NCBI RefSeq assembly: GCF_002709775.1 | Contig: NZ_PAQR01000012.1 | Location: 4,138-40,943, forward strand | Reading direction: 5' to 3' | DNA length: 36,806 bases | Source of the DNA: Thalassospira sp. | GTDB lineage: Bacteria; Pseudomonadota; Alphaproteobacteria; Rhodospirillales; Thalassospiraceae | In this document: in pieces, positions 16,841 through 23,639 of the stretch | Position numbering within the stretch: the stretch's first letter is position 1 | Layout of the letters: each line of letters begins with the position of its first letter | Program-made: the position numbers and the translations under genes | The notes under the pieces: generated by a model | What the model was told of the DNA's origin: nothing | The model's input: the letters and a program-made list of their open reading frames with translations, nothing else | Database searches by the model: none

Positions 16841-18316
16841 CTAGCGGAAGGCGGGCTCATCAAGGGAGCGCAGCTTGCGGGAATGAAGCTGATTGACGTC
16901 CTGACGGAGCGTGTCAATCGTATCCAGCCCGACCTGCAAATGCTGTCCAATGCGCTGACGATAGAAATTGTTGGCCATGCCCGGCAATTTCAACTCGCCA
17001 TGCACCGGTTTATCCGAAACACACAGAAGCGTGCCGTACGGCACACGGAAGCGGAAACCATTGGCGGCAATGGTCGCACTTTCCATATCAACCGCGATGG
17101 CACGCGACTGGTTAAGACGAACGAACAGTTCGCTATAACGTAGTTCCCAGTTCCGGTTATCGGTGGTGGCAACCGTCCCGGTGCGCATGCGGGCCTTCAT
17201 TTCACGGCCTTTAAGGCCGGTAATCTTGGTGACCGAATCTGCCAATGCCACTTGCACCTCGGCAATCGGCGGCACCGGAATCCACAGCGGCAGGTCGGAA
17301 TCAAGGACATGGTCATCACGGACATAACCGTGGGCCAGAACATAATCACCCAACAACTGGCTGCGCCGCAGACCGGCACAGTGCCCCAGCATCAACCAGC
17401 AATGCGGCCGCAGAACCGCGATATGATCCGTCGCGGTTTTGGCGTTTGACGGGCCGACACCGATATTGACCAAGGTAACACCAAGACCGTCTTCGCGGAT
17501 CAGGTGATAGGACGGCATTTGCGGTAGTTGCTTGACCGCTTCACCACTTTCTACCCAGTCCTTTGGTGCGTTTTTGCGCACGCTGACCTTCGGTCCCGGT
17601 TCGACAAAGGCGACATAGGGGCTTTTCGGGTCTTCGAGCTGTTCCTTGGCGAATTCGATGAATTCATCGACATAGCGCTGATAGTTGGTGAACAGGACAA
17701 ACTTCTGGAAATGCTCAGGTGCGGTTGCCGTGTAATGGCGCAAACGTGCGAGCGAGTAATCGACACGTTCGCCGGAAAACAGCGACAGCGGCTTTGGCCC
17801 CGGCGTTGCGTTCGATCCGTAATGAACACCATTGGCGATATCATCATCGGTGCGCGCCAGATCCGGCATATCAAAGATCAACTGCATCGGACGAATATCG
17901 TTCGGGCCTATGCTGTCGGTTGCGGTTTCGACAAGGAACGGCAACGGGATCGGGCGGTCCGATACACCTACCACGACCGGAACGTCATGGTTTTTCAGCA
18001 GAAGTTCGATCTGCTCGCGGTAATATTCTTCAAACAGGTCCGGACGGGTCAGGGTCGTGCCATACACACCCGGATCGCGCGGTGCGCCGAATGAAAGCGT
18101 GCTTTCGACATGCAACTTTTCCGGCGGCACTTCAATGCCGAGATACGGATAATAGGCACGTACCGGGGAAGATTGTTGGCCTTGACCGAAACGGTTAAAG
18201 GCCTCCTGGACGGCATTGGCACCGGTCGCATAAATGTCCTTGATGCGCGCAAGTGCCCTGTCGGCGTCGGTAAATTCAAACAGATCGCGTACCGATCCGT
18301 GGACTTCAGAAACCAT
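16841..18316 (-). CDS. amn: AMP nucleosidase
   Basis: Cytoplasmic enzyme that hydrolyses AMP to adenine and ribose 5-phosphate, helping to set the adenylate pool. The 491 residues match the length of E. coli Amn (about 484). The N-terminal regulatory part contains RAYYPYLGIEVPPEK, and the C-terminal half has the nucleoside-phosphorylase-like fold with VNIGVGPSNAKTATDHIAVLRP (shown here only as its key core GVGPSNAKTATDH), HCWLMLGHCAGLR and AIAVDMESATIAANGFRF. ATG 18316 has AAAAAGGAG upstream. A near-consensus promoter lies about 75 bp upstream and a strong terminator follows, so it is monocistronic. Confidence 0.95.
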   Translation of the reverse strand: MVSEVHGSVRDLFEFTDADRALARIKDIYATGANAVQEAFNRFGQGQQSSPVRAYYPYLGIEVPPEKLHVESTLSFGAPRDPGVYGTTLTRPDLFEEYYREQIELLLKNHDVPVVVGVSDRPIPLPFLVETATDSIGPNDIRPMQLIFDMPDLARTDDDIANGVHYGSNATPGPKPLSLFSGERVDYSLARLRHYTATAPEHFQKFVLFTNYQRYVDEFIEFAKEQLEDPKSPYVAFVEPGPKVSVRKNAPKDWVESGEAVKQLPQMPSYHLIREDGLGVTLVNIGVGPSNAKTATDHIAVLRPHCWLMLGHCAGLRRSQLLGDYVLAHGYVRDDHVLDSDLPLWIPVPPIAEVQVALADSVTKITGLKGREMKARMRTGTVATTDNRNWELRYSELFVRLNQSRAIAVDMESATIAANGFRFRVPYGTLLCVSDKPVHGELKLPGMANNFYRQRIGQHLQVGLDTIDTLRQDVNQLHSRKLRSLDEPAFR

Positions 18317-18367
18317 ATTGGATGCTCCTTTTTGTTATTGTTGTTTGGGTCGTCTGCCAGATCACGA

Positions 18368-18396
18368 AGCATAAAACAGCGACGGATCAATGACAA
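18368..18396 (-). promoter_or_regulatory. Candidate sigma-70 promoter of amn
   Basis: On the minus strand TTGTCA (18396-18391) and TATGCT (18373-18368) are separated by 17 bp. The predicted start near 18361 leaves a 45-nt leader before the amn ATG. Confidence 0.55.
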
Positions 18397-18667
18397 AAGC
18401 CCTTGGAGCGAGAGATTTATCACCGCCCGCCCGTCTTCTGACAACCGAAAACTTTGCCATCTCGTTCAATCCTGACGTCAAAACGCCAGATTTGAGACAA
18501 TCGAAAGGATATCAGATCAAACCTTTCCCGGAAGTTTCAGAAGCTTATGACCTATATGTCGGATTTATTTTCAAAAATTCCAAATGACAGTTTTGAGGAG
18601 CCCGCCATAACCGACCCGGTGTTCATAAACACACCCGTATAAATCGGCGCGGCTGGGAAACGCAGGC
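18397..18667. other. Non-coding stretch between amn promoter and candidate sRNA
   Basis: About 270 bp with no convincing gene. A 65-codon open frame on the plus strand (18390-18587) has no ribosome site and no recognisable features. Nothing else stands out. Confidence 0.5.
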
Positions 18668-18754
18668 AAAAAAAATGCCGAAACCGGGGGACGGTTTCGG
18701 CAATTTCAGGGAAGGGCCTTAGACGTTGAGGGAAAAGACGATCAACCCTGATGT
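18668..18754 (-). ncRNA. Candidate small RNA with own promoter and terminator
   Basis: On the minus strand a consensus promoter (18789-18761) predicts a start near 18754. An 11-bp terminator stem (18676-18702) followed by eight U residues ends the transcript near 18668, giving an RNA of about 87 nt. The body can fold with UCAGGG pairing to CCCUGA around an inner GUUGA/UCAAC stem, leaving pyrimidine-rich stretches (UUUUCCC, CCCUUCCC) that could touch Shine-Dalgarno sequences. There is no credible coding frame. It could instead be a terminated leader, but the next gene in that direction (amn) is over 350 bp away and has its own promoter. Inference from sequence only. Confidence 0.5.
18671..18702 (-). 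terminator. Strong intrinsic terminator (minus strand)
   Basis: TGCCGAAACCG (18676-18686) and CGGTTTCGGCA (18692-18702) form a perfect 11-bp stem with a 5-nt loop, followed on the minus strand by an unbroken run of T. It would end the candidate sRNA and also any read-through from the sigma factor operon, whose last stop is about 90 bp upstream. Confidence 0.88.
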
Positions 18755-18760
18755 GCAATC

Positions 18761-18789
18761 CTTATATGACCATTGGTCATTTATGTCAA
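18761..18789 (-). promoter_or_regulatory. Consensus promoter with palindromic operator in its spacer
   Basis: Minus-strand TTGACA (18789-18784), a 17-bp spacer and TATAAG (18766-18761). The spacer is almost filled by the palindrome ATGACC-AAT-GGTCAT (18766-18780), the size and symmetry of a TetR-family operator, which would block the promoter when bound. The -35 box starts directly after the stop codon of the small anti-sigma-like gene. Confidence 0.6.
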
Positions 18790-18790
18790 T

Positions 18791-19072
18791 TCAATTTGAT
18801 GCATGATCAATTTTGACATCCCCTGGCATCAAACCAGAATATCGGTGCTCGTCTGCGATCTGCTGCAACTTTTTCAATCGTCGTTGCACAGCATCATCAA
18901 GTGCCCATGGGTCACCTAACTCGGCCGGCTCCAACTCAAGCACAATCTTCGCAGCACGTGGGTCACTTTCGACCAGACTTTCGATATCCTGTTTTTCTTC
19001 GTCGTCTTCAAGCGTCCCGCGTACATAGGCAAGAATGTGCTCTTTGCCATATATCGCAAGAACTGGGCTCAT
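18791..19072 (-). CDS. Small soluble protein, candidate anti-sigma factor
   Basis: 93 residues, acidic, with no signal peptide and no membrane segment. The N-terminal half HILAYVRGTLEDDEEKQD, then IESLVESDPRAAKIVLEL, follows the helix pattern of anti-sigma N-terminal domains (short helix, AYxxGxLxxxE, long helix, DP-A). It lacks the His/Cys zinc ligands of ZAS proteins. It starts 1 bp after the stop of an EcfG-like sigma factor gene, so the two are certainly co-transcribed and probably coupled. It does not look like NepR, the usual EcfG anti-sigma factor. ATG 19072 is preferred; a longer frame to 19231 would lie inside the sigma gene. The role is inference from position and helix pattern. Confidence 0.7.
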   Translation of the reverse strand: MSPVLAIYGKEHILAYVRGTLEDDEEKQDIESLVESDPRAAKIVLELEPAELGDPWALDDAVQRRLKKLQQIADEHRYSGLMPGDVKIDHASN

Positions 19073-19073
19073 A

Positions 19074-19601
19074 TCATGCTGCCTCCGAGACATAACGTGA
19101 TGCGTGTTCGCGGGCTTCGATTCGACCAACCGATGCGCGCAGTTTGCGACGCGCCCGACCCACGCGGGACTTAACGGTACCGATCTCGACTGACATCTGA
19201 TCGGCGGCGTCCTGATAGGACACATCATCAACAGCCGTCAGCATGATGGCTTCGCGTTCCTGCTCGGGCAGGCTTTCAAGCACACGGTCCGCATCACGAA
19301 GCTGCAGACGGGCCATCTGATTGCTGCCGTGACCATAGACGTCGCCAAGATCATCCCAATCGACCTGCGGGCCACGTGTCTTTTCACGACGTTTTCCGGA
19401 AATGAACGTGTTGAACAGAATACGGTGCAACCAGGCTTTCAGGCTGGTGCCCTCTTCGAACTGGTCCTTTTTGCTGATGGCTTTCAACAGCGTGTCCTGG
19501 ACCAGGTCCTGTGCCATATCGGTGCTGCCGGTCAGACGATACGCATGACGGCGCAGCGCAGGGACATGATCTTCGATTTCGTTCATCACTTGTTCAGACA
19601 T
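19074..19601 (-). CDS. RNA polymerase sigma factor, ECF family, EcfG-like
   Basis: Sigma factor of 175 residues with only regions 2 and 4. Region 2 includes DLVQDTLLKAISKKDQF (32-48) and LKAWLHRILFNTFISGKRR (54-72). Region 4 includes SLPEQEREAIMLTAVDDVSY (110-129) and the recognition helix region VEIGTVKSRVGRARRKL (138-154). The pattern resembles EcfG, the alphaproteobacterial general stress sigma factor. This fits two GGAAC-N16-CGTT promoters found 2 kb away. ATG 19601 follows a full AAGGAGG ribosome site; upstream codons to 19637 are not needed. The downstream small gene is a likely partner. No phyR or nepR lies nearby. Its 5' leader is unusually C-poor. Confidence 0.88.
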   Translation of the reverse strand: MSEQVMNEIEDHVPALRRHAYRLTGSTDMAQDLVQDTLLKAISKKDQFEEGTSLKAWLHRILFNTFISGKRREKTRGPQVDWDDLGDVYGHGSNQMARLQLRDADRVLESLPEQEREAIMLTAVDDVSYQDAADQMSVEIGTVKSRVGRARRKLRASVGRIEAREHASRYVSEAA

Positions 19602-19946
19602 CACAACCTCCTTGTTCGGATGAGCTGACCGTAACAAACCAAAATAAAAATAAAAGTAAAATCGTATGCTCTACTTAGGCAACACAAGGAACACACATAT
19701 ACTACACAACACCATGAACACACTTACTTTACACAACGTAATTCACTTGATCACTTTACCTTATTTACGACTTATGATTACTTTACATTACTTACATCAG
19801 ACATCGAACTGACACATATTCAGCAAGATGGTTGTGTTATGGAACAAACAGCGGTAACGTAAGTTACTCCAAAATTCTTGAACGCTTTGATTTTCAATGG
19901 CTTCAGGCGGTTTTAAGAACCCCTGAAAATGACAGGAAACCCCTAA
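19602..19946. other. C-poor AT-rich intergenic region, leader of the sigma operon
   Basis: 345 bp between divergent genes. From about 19640 to 19800 the plus strand has very few G residues and is rich in TTAC motifs. TTACTTTACA occurs twice, at 19724-19733 and 19778-19787, with CACTTTACC between. As sigma-operon mRNA this is a C-poor GUAAAGUAA-rich leader ending in a U-rich stretch near 19640-19660. No EcfG promoter match was found here and no gene is supportable. Confidence 0.5.
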
Positions 19947-20156
19947 GTGCCGACGTCGAAGAGAACAGAAAAGCTCCAGATCATGCTTGATGACGACGAG
20001 CTGAAAGTCATTGATGACTGGCGATTTGACCATCGAATGCCGACCCGCGCGGCCGCAATCCGCGAACTTATTCGCCGCGGATTGATCGCTGAGGACATCG
20101 ATGATCCCGATACCGAGGGCAAAAGCACCAGCGATTTCCGTATCGAGCCGGAATAA
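19947..20156 (+). CDS. Small ribbon-helix-helix-type protein
   Basis: 69 residues. A short beta-like strand (KLQIMLDDDELKVIDDW) is followed by helices and TRAAAIRELIRRGL, the typical pattern of ribbon-helix-helix DNA-binding proteins of the CopG/MetJ class, which dimerise to bind operators. The acidic tail DIDDPDTEGKSTSD is not part of the fold. Start GTG 19947 is chosen because AGGAAA lies about 8 nt upstream; the next ATG would cut into the strand. It faces away from the sigma factor gene and is followed by a clean terminator. No toxin gene is adjacent, so an antitoxin role is unlikely. Target unknown. Confidence 0.75.
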   Translation: MPTSKRTEKLQIMLDDDELKVIDDWRFDHRMPTRAAAIRELIRRGLIAEDIDDPDTEGKSTSDFRIEPE

Positions 20157-20175
20157 AAAATTTGATTTACCCAAC

Positions 20176-20205
20176 AAAAATCCCCGGCCAAAGCCGGGGA
20201 TTTTT
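20176..20205. terminator. Bidirectional intrinsic terminator
   Basis: AAAAATCCCCGGC and GCCGGGGATTTTT flank a CAAA loop. It lies 20 bp after the ribbon-helix-helix gene (+) and 27 bp after the VTT protein gene (-) and serves both convergent genes. Confidence 0.9.
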
Positions 20206-20232
20206 GTATTTCGCAGATATTTTAAACCGAAA

Positions 20233-20814
20233 TTACGGGCTTTCACGCCCGAGTTCAGGCTTTCGCCCTTCGAAGATTCGGGCAATTCCCGCACCAAACC
20301 CCAGAACCAGCAACCATAATCCATAGTATCTGAGCGCGCGTGACACCGTAATCGCAATCACGAACAGCCAGAACGGATAGGACGCCGCCCCGGCGGCGAG
20401 GGCTGCGATCTGCATCGGGACCGGTGTAATGCTGATGGCAAACACCACCCAGAAGCCACCTTCTTCAAACTGACCTTGCAAATCATCAAATTGCTGCTGC
20501 CCACCGACCATATCAATAAGCGGCTGGGCAAATTCATCAAACAGAATCCAGGCCAGCAGATAAAGCGCCAGTGCCCCCAGCACGCTGCCCGCCAACGTTA
20601 CCGTTGCAACAATAAAGCCGCGCGTACGCGATGCCGCCATGATCGGGGCGACAATGACTTCGATCGGGATCGGGATAATGGTGGTTTCAAGGAACGATGC
20701 CACGGATATACCGCCCAGTCCCTTGCGGCCTTCGGCAAGTTTCGCAAGACGGGTCTGCGCATAATCGAACGCGCGCCTTATCCGTTGTCCTGATTGTTTC
20801 TCGTCGCTCGACAT
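20233..20814 (-). CDS. VTT-domain membrane protein, YqaA/DedA-like
   Basis: Inner-membrane protein of 193 residues from the SNARE-associated/VTT family (YqaA branch), some of which act as lipid scramblases or flippases. The family loop is seen in SFLETTIIPIPIEVIVAPIM (about 40-59) and in the re-entrant segment ISITPVPMQIAALAAGA, with several hydrophobic helices after. A basic cytoplasmic N-terminus precedes the first helix. It is convergent with the ribbon-helix-helix gene and shares its terminator. It sits near stress genes but has no EcfG promoter that I can find. Exact role unknown. Confidence 0.85.
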   Translation of the reverse strand: MSSDEKQSGQRIRRAFDYAQTRLAKLAEGRKGLGGISVASFLETTIIPIPIEVIVAPIMAASRTRGFIVATVTLAGSVLGALALYLLAWILFDEFAQPLIDMVGGQQQFDDLQGQFEEGGFWVVFAISITPVPMQIAALAAGAASYPFWLFVIAITVSRALRYYGLWLLVLGFGAGIARIFEGRKPELGRESP

Positions 20815-20853
20815 TCACTGTTCCTTATTAGCGTCTTACTGCCCCAAACAAAA

Positions 20854-20883
20854 AGCAGCCCGCCCGAAGCCGGGCGGGCTGCT
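20854..20883 (-). terminator. Intrinsic terminator after the secreted helical protein gene
   Basis: A perfect 13-bp stem (AGCAGCCCGCCCG with its complement, 4-nt loop) is followed on the minus strand by TTTTTGTTT. It lies 41 bp after the stop of the gene at 20924. Confidence 0.9.
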
Positions 20884-20923
20884 AACCTCGGACGTCAAAC
20901 CGCCGAGTTCAGGTTGTGACGTC

Positions 20924-21382
20924 TTATTCGGCGGTCTGACTGTCCGAGATGGCCTTCTGCGCATCTTCAAGCGCATTTACGGTATTGGCCTTCACATCTT
21001 CCCAGGTTTCCGCAGATGCATCCTTGGCATTTTCAAGCGCATCGCTCAGTTCGTCACTTGCGCTATCCCATGCTTCTGCCAGTTCGTCGACGGCTTCTTC
21101 ACTGTCGTCGGCGACCCGTGCGGAAACATCGTCATACTGCTCGCCAAGCTGGTCGGTCTTGGTGTCGACCCAGGCAAGAAAGTCTTCTTTCTGCTCGAAC
21201 GTAAAGTCCTTGGCGTCCTCATACTGTGCAGCAATCTCGTTGCCCAGCTCGTTGGCATCGGACTTCAATGCATCATCGGTTTTCATCGTGTCATCTGATG
21301 AAGCAGACCCGGCATATGCCGGCGTCATAACAGAAACAGACATAAGTACAGTACCGATCATCAGCATAGTCTTGTTCAGCAT
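20924..21382 (-). CDS. Secreted acidic helical protein, EcfG-regulated candidate
   Basis: 152 residues. A Sec signal peptide (MLNKTMLMIGTVLMSVSVM then AYA before cleavage near residue 25) is followed by a highly acidic, Ala-rich region. It has a heptad-like pattern without Cys or membrane segments (AVDELAEAWDSASDELSDAL, ENAKDASAETWEDVKAN). It resembles amphipathic helical or YtxH/apolipoprotein-like stress proteins, but I recognise no named family. ATG 21382 has a full AAGGAGG ribosome site; the open frame extends to 21442 without need. It is transcribed from a GGAAC-N16-CGTT promoter, divergent from dps, and ends at a strong terminator. A periplasmic stress-protective role is inference. Confidence 0.8.
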   Translation of the reverse strand: MLNKTMLMIGTVLMSVSVMTPAYAGSASSDDTMKTDDALKSDANELGNEIAAQYEDAKDFTFEQKEDFLAWVDTKTDQLGEQYDDVSARVADDSEEAVDELAEAWDSASDELSDALENAKDASAETWEDVKANTVNALEDAQKAISDSQTAE

Positions 21383-21440
21383 CACAACCTCCTTATTAAA
21401 CAAGTGCAGCACAATTACTTGCGCGCTGCTTACACTAAAC

Positions 21441-21465
21441 AACGGATGGTGCGAAAGAATGTTCC
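21441..21465 (-). promoter_or_regulatory. EcfG-type promoter for the secreted helical protein
   Basis: On the minus strand GGAAC (21465-21461), 16 bp, then CGTT (21444-21441), an exact match to the published alphaproteobacterial EcfG consensus GGAAC-N16/17-CGTT. It lies about 60 bp before the ATG at 21382. Confidence 0.8.
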
Positions 21466-21487
21466 GATTGTGTTAATTTTATTTCAT

Positions 21488-21512
21488 GGAACCTTTTGTC
21501 GAAATCGACGTT
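21488..21512 (+). promoter_or_regulatory. EcfG-type promoter for dps
   Basis: On the plus strand GGAAC (21488-21492), 16 bp, then CGTT (21509-21512). It is back to back with the minus-strand copy, 22 bp away, and about 100 bp upstream of the dps ATG. The dps leader contains a small hairpin, GCATCA with TGATGC, near 21550-21566. Confidence 0.8.
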
Positions 21513-21612
21513 TTCGATGGTAAGCGCCCACACACGAAGCGGGGTACGACGCATCAACCATGATGCATTCACCGATTTCTCGGGCGCGCAGTAAACAAAA
21601 GGAGTTTTAGTT

Positions 21613-22116
21613 ATGGCACATAGCAGTATGCAGACCGTTGCGAAGGAATTTCCCGTCGAGACTGGCGTGGACCGCAAGGATCGTCGCGAACTGGCGAAAA
21701 TGCTGACGCAGATCGTTGGATCGTCGCATGTACTGTATGCCAAAATTCGTGGCGTTCACTGGAACGTGGTTGGCCCGACCTTCTATTCGCTCCATAAAAT
21801 GACCGAGGAGCATTACGAAGATCTCAATACCGCGATTGACGATATGGCAGAACGCATTCGTGCAATCGGCTTCTCGGCACCGACCGGCCTGAGCGAGATG
21901 ATGAACAACTCCGTGATCGATGATCAGACGGAACTGCTTCCGACCGAAGGCATGGTCAAGGAACTGGTCGACGACCATGAAAAAATGGCCCGCTTGCTCC
22001 GTAAGGGTGTCGCGGCCGCCGAAGACGTCGAGGACGTCAAAACCGCAGACATGCTCACCGAGCGCATCGGTGTCCATGAAGAAGCAGCATGGATGTTGCG
22101 CGCGACGATATCCTAA
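21613..22116 (+). CDS. dps: Dps family DNA-protecting ferritin-like protein
   Basis: Starvation protein that forms a 12-subunit shell, oxidises and stores iron, and protects DNA from peroxide. The 167 residues carry the intersubunit ferroxidase residues in the order and spacing of E. coli Dps: His49 (HWNV), His61, Glu65 in place of Asp, Asp76 and Glu80. The ATG follows AAAAGGAG. An EcfG-type promoter lies upstream and an intrinsic terminator follows, so it is a single-gene unit in the general stress response. The N-terminus is short, with two Lys and no long basic DNA-binding tail. Confidence 0.95.
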   Translation: MAHSSMQTVAKEFPVETGVDRKDRRELAKMLTQIVGSSHVLYAKIRGVHWNVVGPTFYSLHKMTEEHYEDLNTAIDDMAERIRAIGFSAPTGLSEMMNNSVIDDQTELLPTEGMVKELVDDHEKMARLLRKGVAAAEDVEDVKTADMLTERIGVHEEAAWMLRATIS

Positions 22117-22139
22117 TCATGTCAATGTGATATGATACG

Positions 22140-22168
22140 CCGGCGCCTTCGGGCGCCGGTTCTTTTTT
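22140..22168 (+). terminator. Intrinsic terminator after dps
   Basis: GCCGGCGCC-TTCG-GGCGCCGG, with a stable tetraloop, followed by TTCTTTTTT. It lies about 24 bp after the dps stop and just before the lipid-kinase-family gene. Confidence 0.92.
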
Positions 22169-22195
22169 GTGCCCTATCAACCATGGTGCATCGTC

Positions 22196-23575
22196 ATGAA
22201 AAGCTCTGATCTGACTGGCAAGGTTCATCTTCTACTGACCAAGGGAAAGCTGCCCGAAGACTGGCGCGGCAACGGCGCACAGCCACTGCGCACCGTGTTT
22301 GAGGATGCCGGCTATACAACAGAGCTGACCCTTTGCAACGATCCCGAAGCCATCAAGGATCGGATCAAAAGCGCCTGCACCGCCGGTGACATCGTCGCCG
22401 TTGGCGGCGGTGACGGCACTATTAATGCCGTTCTTGATACCGTCATTGCCCAGAAGGTCGTGCTGATCCCGATCCCGCTTGGCACGGCAAATGATTTTGC
22501 CCGCACGCTGACCCTGCCCGATGATCTGATTGATGCCGCGCGCGCGGCCATTCATGGACAGATCCGCATGCTTGATATCGGCAGTGTGAATGAAAAAAGC
22601 TTTGTCAATGCGGCCAGCATCGGGGTACCGGCAGATGCACGCAAACGCATCAATCCGGACCTTAAGCGCACCTTGGGTGCGATCAGCTATGCAGTTGCCA
22701 ACTGGCAAAGCTGGCATGAAATGGATCCGCTTGATCTGACCATTACCTGCGGCGATGAAGAACCACAGGCGATGAAACTGCGCCAGGTGACCATCACCAA
22801 TGGCCGCTATTTCGGTGGCGGACTGCGACCGAGTGAAACCAAAAGCCCCGAAGACGGTCTTTTGCATATGTTTGCCATCCGCGACAGCGTCGATACATTG
22901 AGCGGCCTTGATATCGCGGCCGAGCTTTTGTTTGGTTCGGTCGATGACAGCAGTTATGCCACCACCATGCAATGCGACACCATCAAGGTTGAAGGCGAGA
23001 AAGGCGCGCCGATTCTGGCCGACGGGGAAATCATTGGCGAACTGCCTGCCCTGTTTTCCATTCATGCCGGGATCCTGCCGGTATTTGCGCCTAACAGCTT
23101 TGTCGACCAGATCGAAGGCACTGACAGCACAGGGAACAAAACCCTGCCGCAGCGAAATGAAATCAATGATGTCATGCGTGACACGGTTGATTTTGCCTTG
23201 CGTCTCGAGGCGATCTATCCCGTTGCCCAGAACGCCGAGCTTAAGGCACTGTGTCATGACAGTGCCGGCAATCTGCGCAGCATTGCGCGACAGCTTGAGC
23301 TTGGCTTGCGTCCCTATGGGATCAATGCCGCCTCACCCGACCCGGATCTGCAAAACCTTGAAGAACTGCGCGATAAAGTCATGGGTTGGTTGCTGGGGAA
23401 TGCCGACACCCGCCTTGCCAATGGCCTTAAGGCGCGAGCTGATCTTTTAACGCGCGAGATTGCGGCGATTTCACAAGACAAGCTGCCAAGCGACGTCGCT
23501 GACCCTGTAAAGGCGCTTGCAACCGAGATTGATCATTTCAACGGCAATCTTGGCTATATCATCAAGGAACTCTGA
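22196..23575 (+). CDS. Diacylglycerol kinase-like lipid kinase (YegS/LCB5 family) with C-terminal helical extension
   Basis: 459 residues. The catalytic domain has the nucleotide motif GGGDGT (70-75, VAVGGGDGTINAV) and PLGTANDFART (94-104), both hallmarks of the DAGK/YegS/sphingosine kinase fold that phosphorylates lipids with ATP. The lipid-binding half reaches about residue 310. The last 140 residues (from EINDVMRDTVDFALRLEAI) are predominantly helical and are not part of the usual 300-residue YegS-like protein. I do not recognise this part. ATG 22196 is used; GTG 22169 is too close to the dps terminator. There is no strong ribosome site, so the start is moderately certain. Product lipid unknown. 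Confidence 0.85.
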   Translation: MKSSDLTGKVHLLLTKGKLPEDWRGNGAQPLRTVFEDAGYTTELTLCNDPEAIKDRIKSACTAGDIVAVGGGDGTINAVLDTVIAQKVVLIPIPLGTANDFARTLTLPDDLIDAARAAIHGQIRMLDIGSVNEKSFVNAASIGVPADARKRINPDLKRTLGAISYAVANWQSWHEMDPLDLTITCGDEEPQAMKLRQVTITNGRYFGGGLRPSETKSPEDGLLHMFAIRDSVDTLSGLDIAAELLFGSVDDSSYATTMQCDTIKVEGEKGAPILADGEIIGELPALFSIHAGILPVFAPNSFVDQIEGTDSTGNKTLPQRNEINDVMRDTVDFALRLEAIYPVAQNAELKALCHDSAGNLRSIARQLELGLRPYGINAASPDPDLQNLEELRDKVMGWLLGNADTRLANGLKARADLLTREIAAISQDKLPSDVADPVKALATEIDHFNGNLGYIIKEL

Positions 23576-23584
23576 GCGATAAAA

Positions 23585-23610
23585 AAAAGACCGCCATTTG
23601 GCGGTCTTTT
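23585..23610. terminator. Bidirectional intrinsic terminator
   Basis: AAAAGACCGCC-ATTT-GGCGGTCTTTT with A runs on the left and T runs on the right. It lies between the convergent lipid-kinase gene and ftsY. Confidence 0.9.
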
Positions 23611-23639
23611 GCTTTGCGTATTCTCGTGACAGGCCTCGA

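Noticed and set aside
18390..18587. 65-codon plus-strand frame between amn and the sRNA candidate
   Set aside because: It overlaps the amn promoter, has no ribosome site and shows no family pattern.
18766..18780. Palindrome as a RutR site
   Set aside because: RutR sites have TGACCA and TGGTCA separated by 2 bp. Here the half-sites are one base pair closer, so only a general TetR-type operator is suggested.
18791..19072. Small gene after the sigma factor as NepR
   Set aside because: The helix pattern fits an anti-sigma N-terminal domain. It lacks the NepR core and lies downstream rather than upstream of the sigma gene.
19602..19946. EcfG promoter upstream of the sigma gene itself
   Set aside because: GGAAC occurs twice in this region on the plus strand, but no CGTT follows at 16-17 bp, and no GGAAC-N16-CGTT was found on the minus strand.
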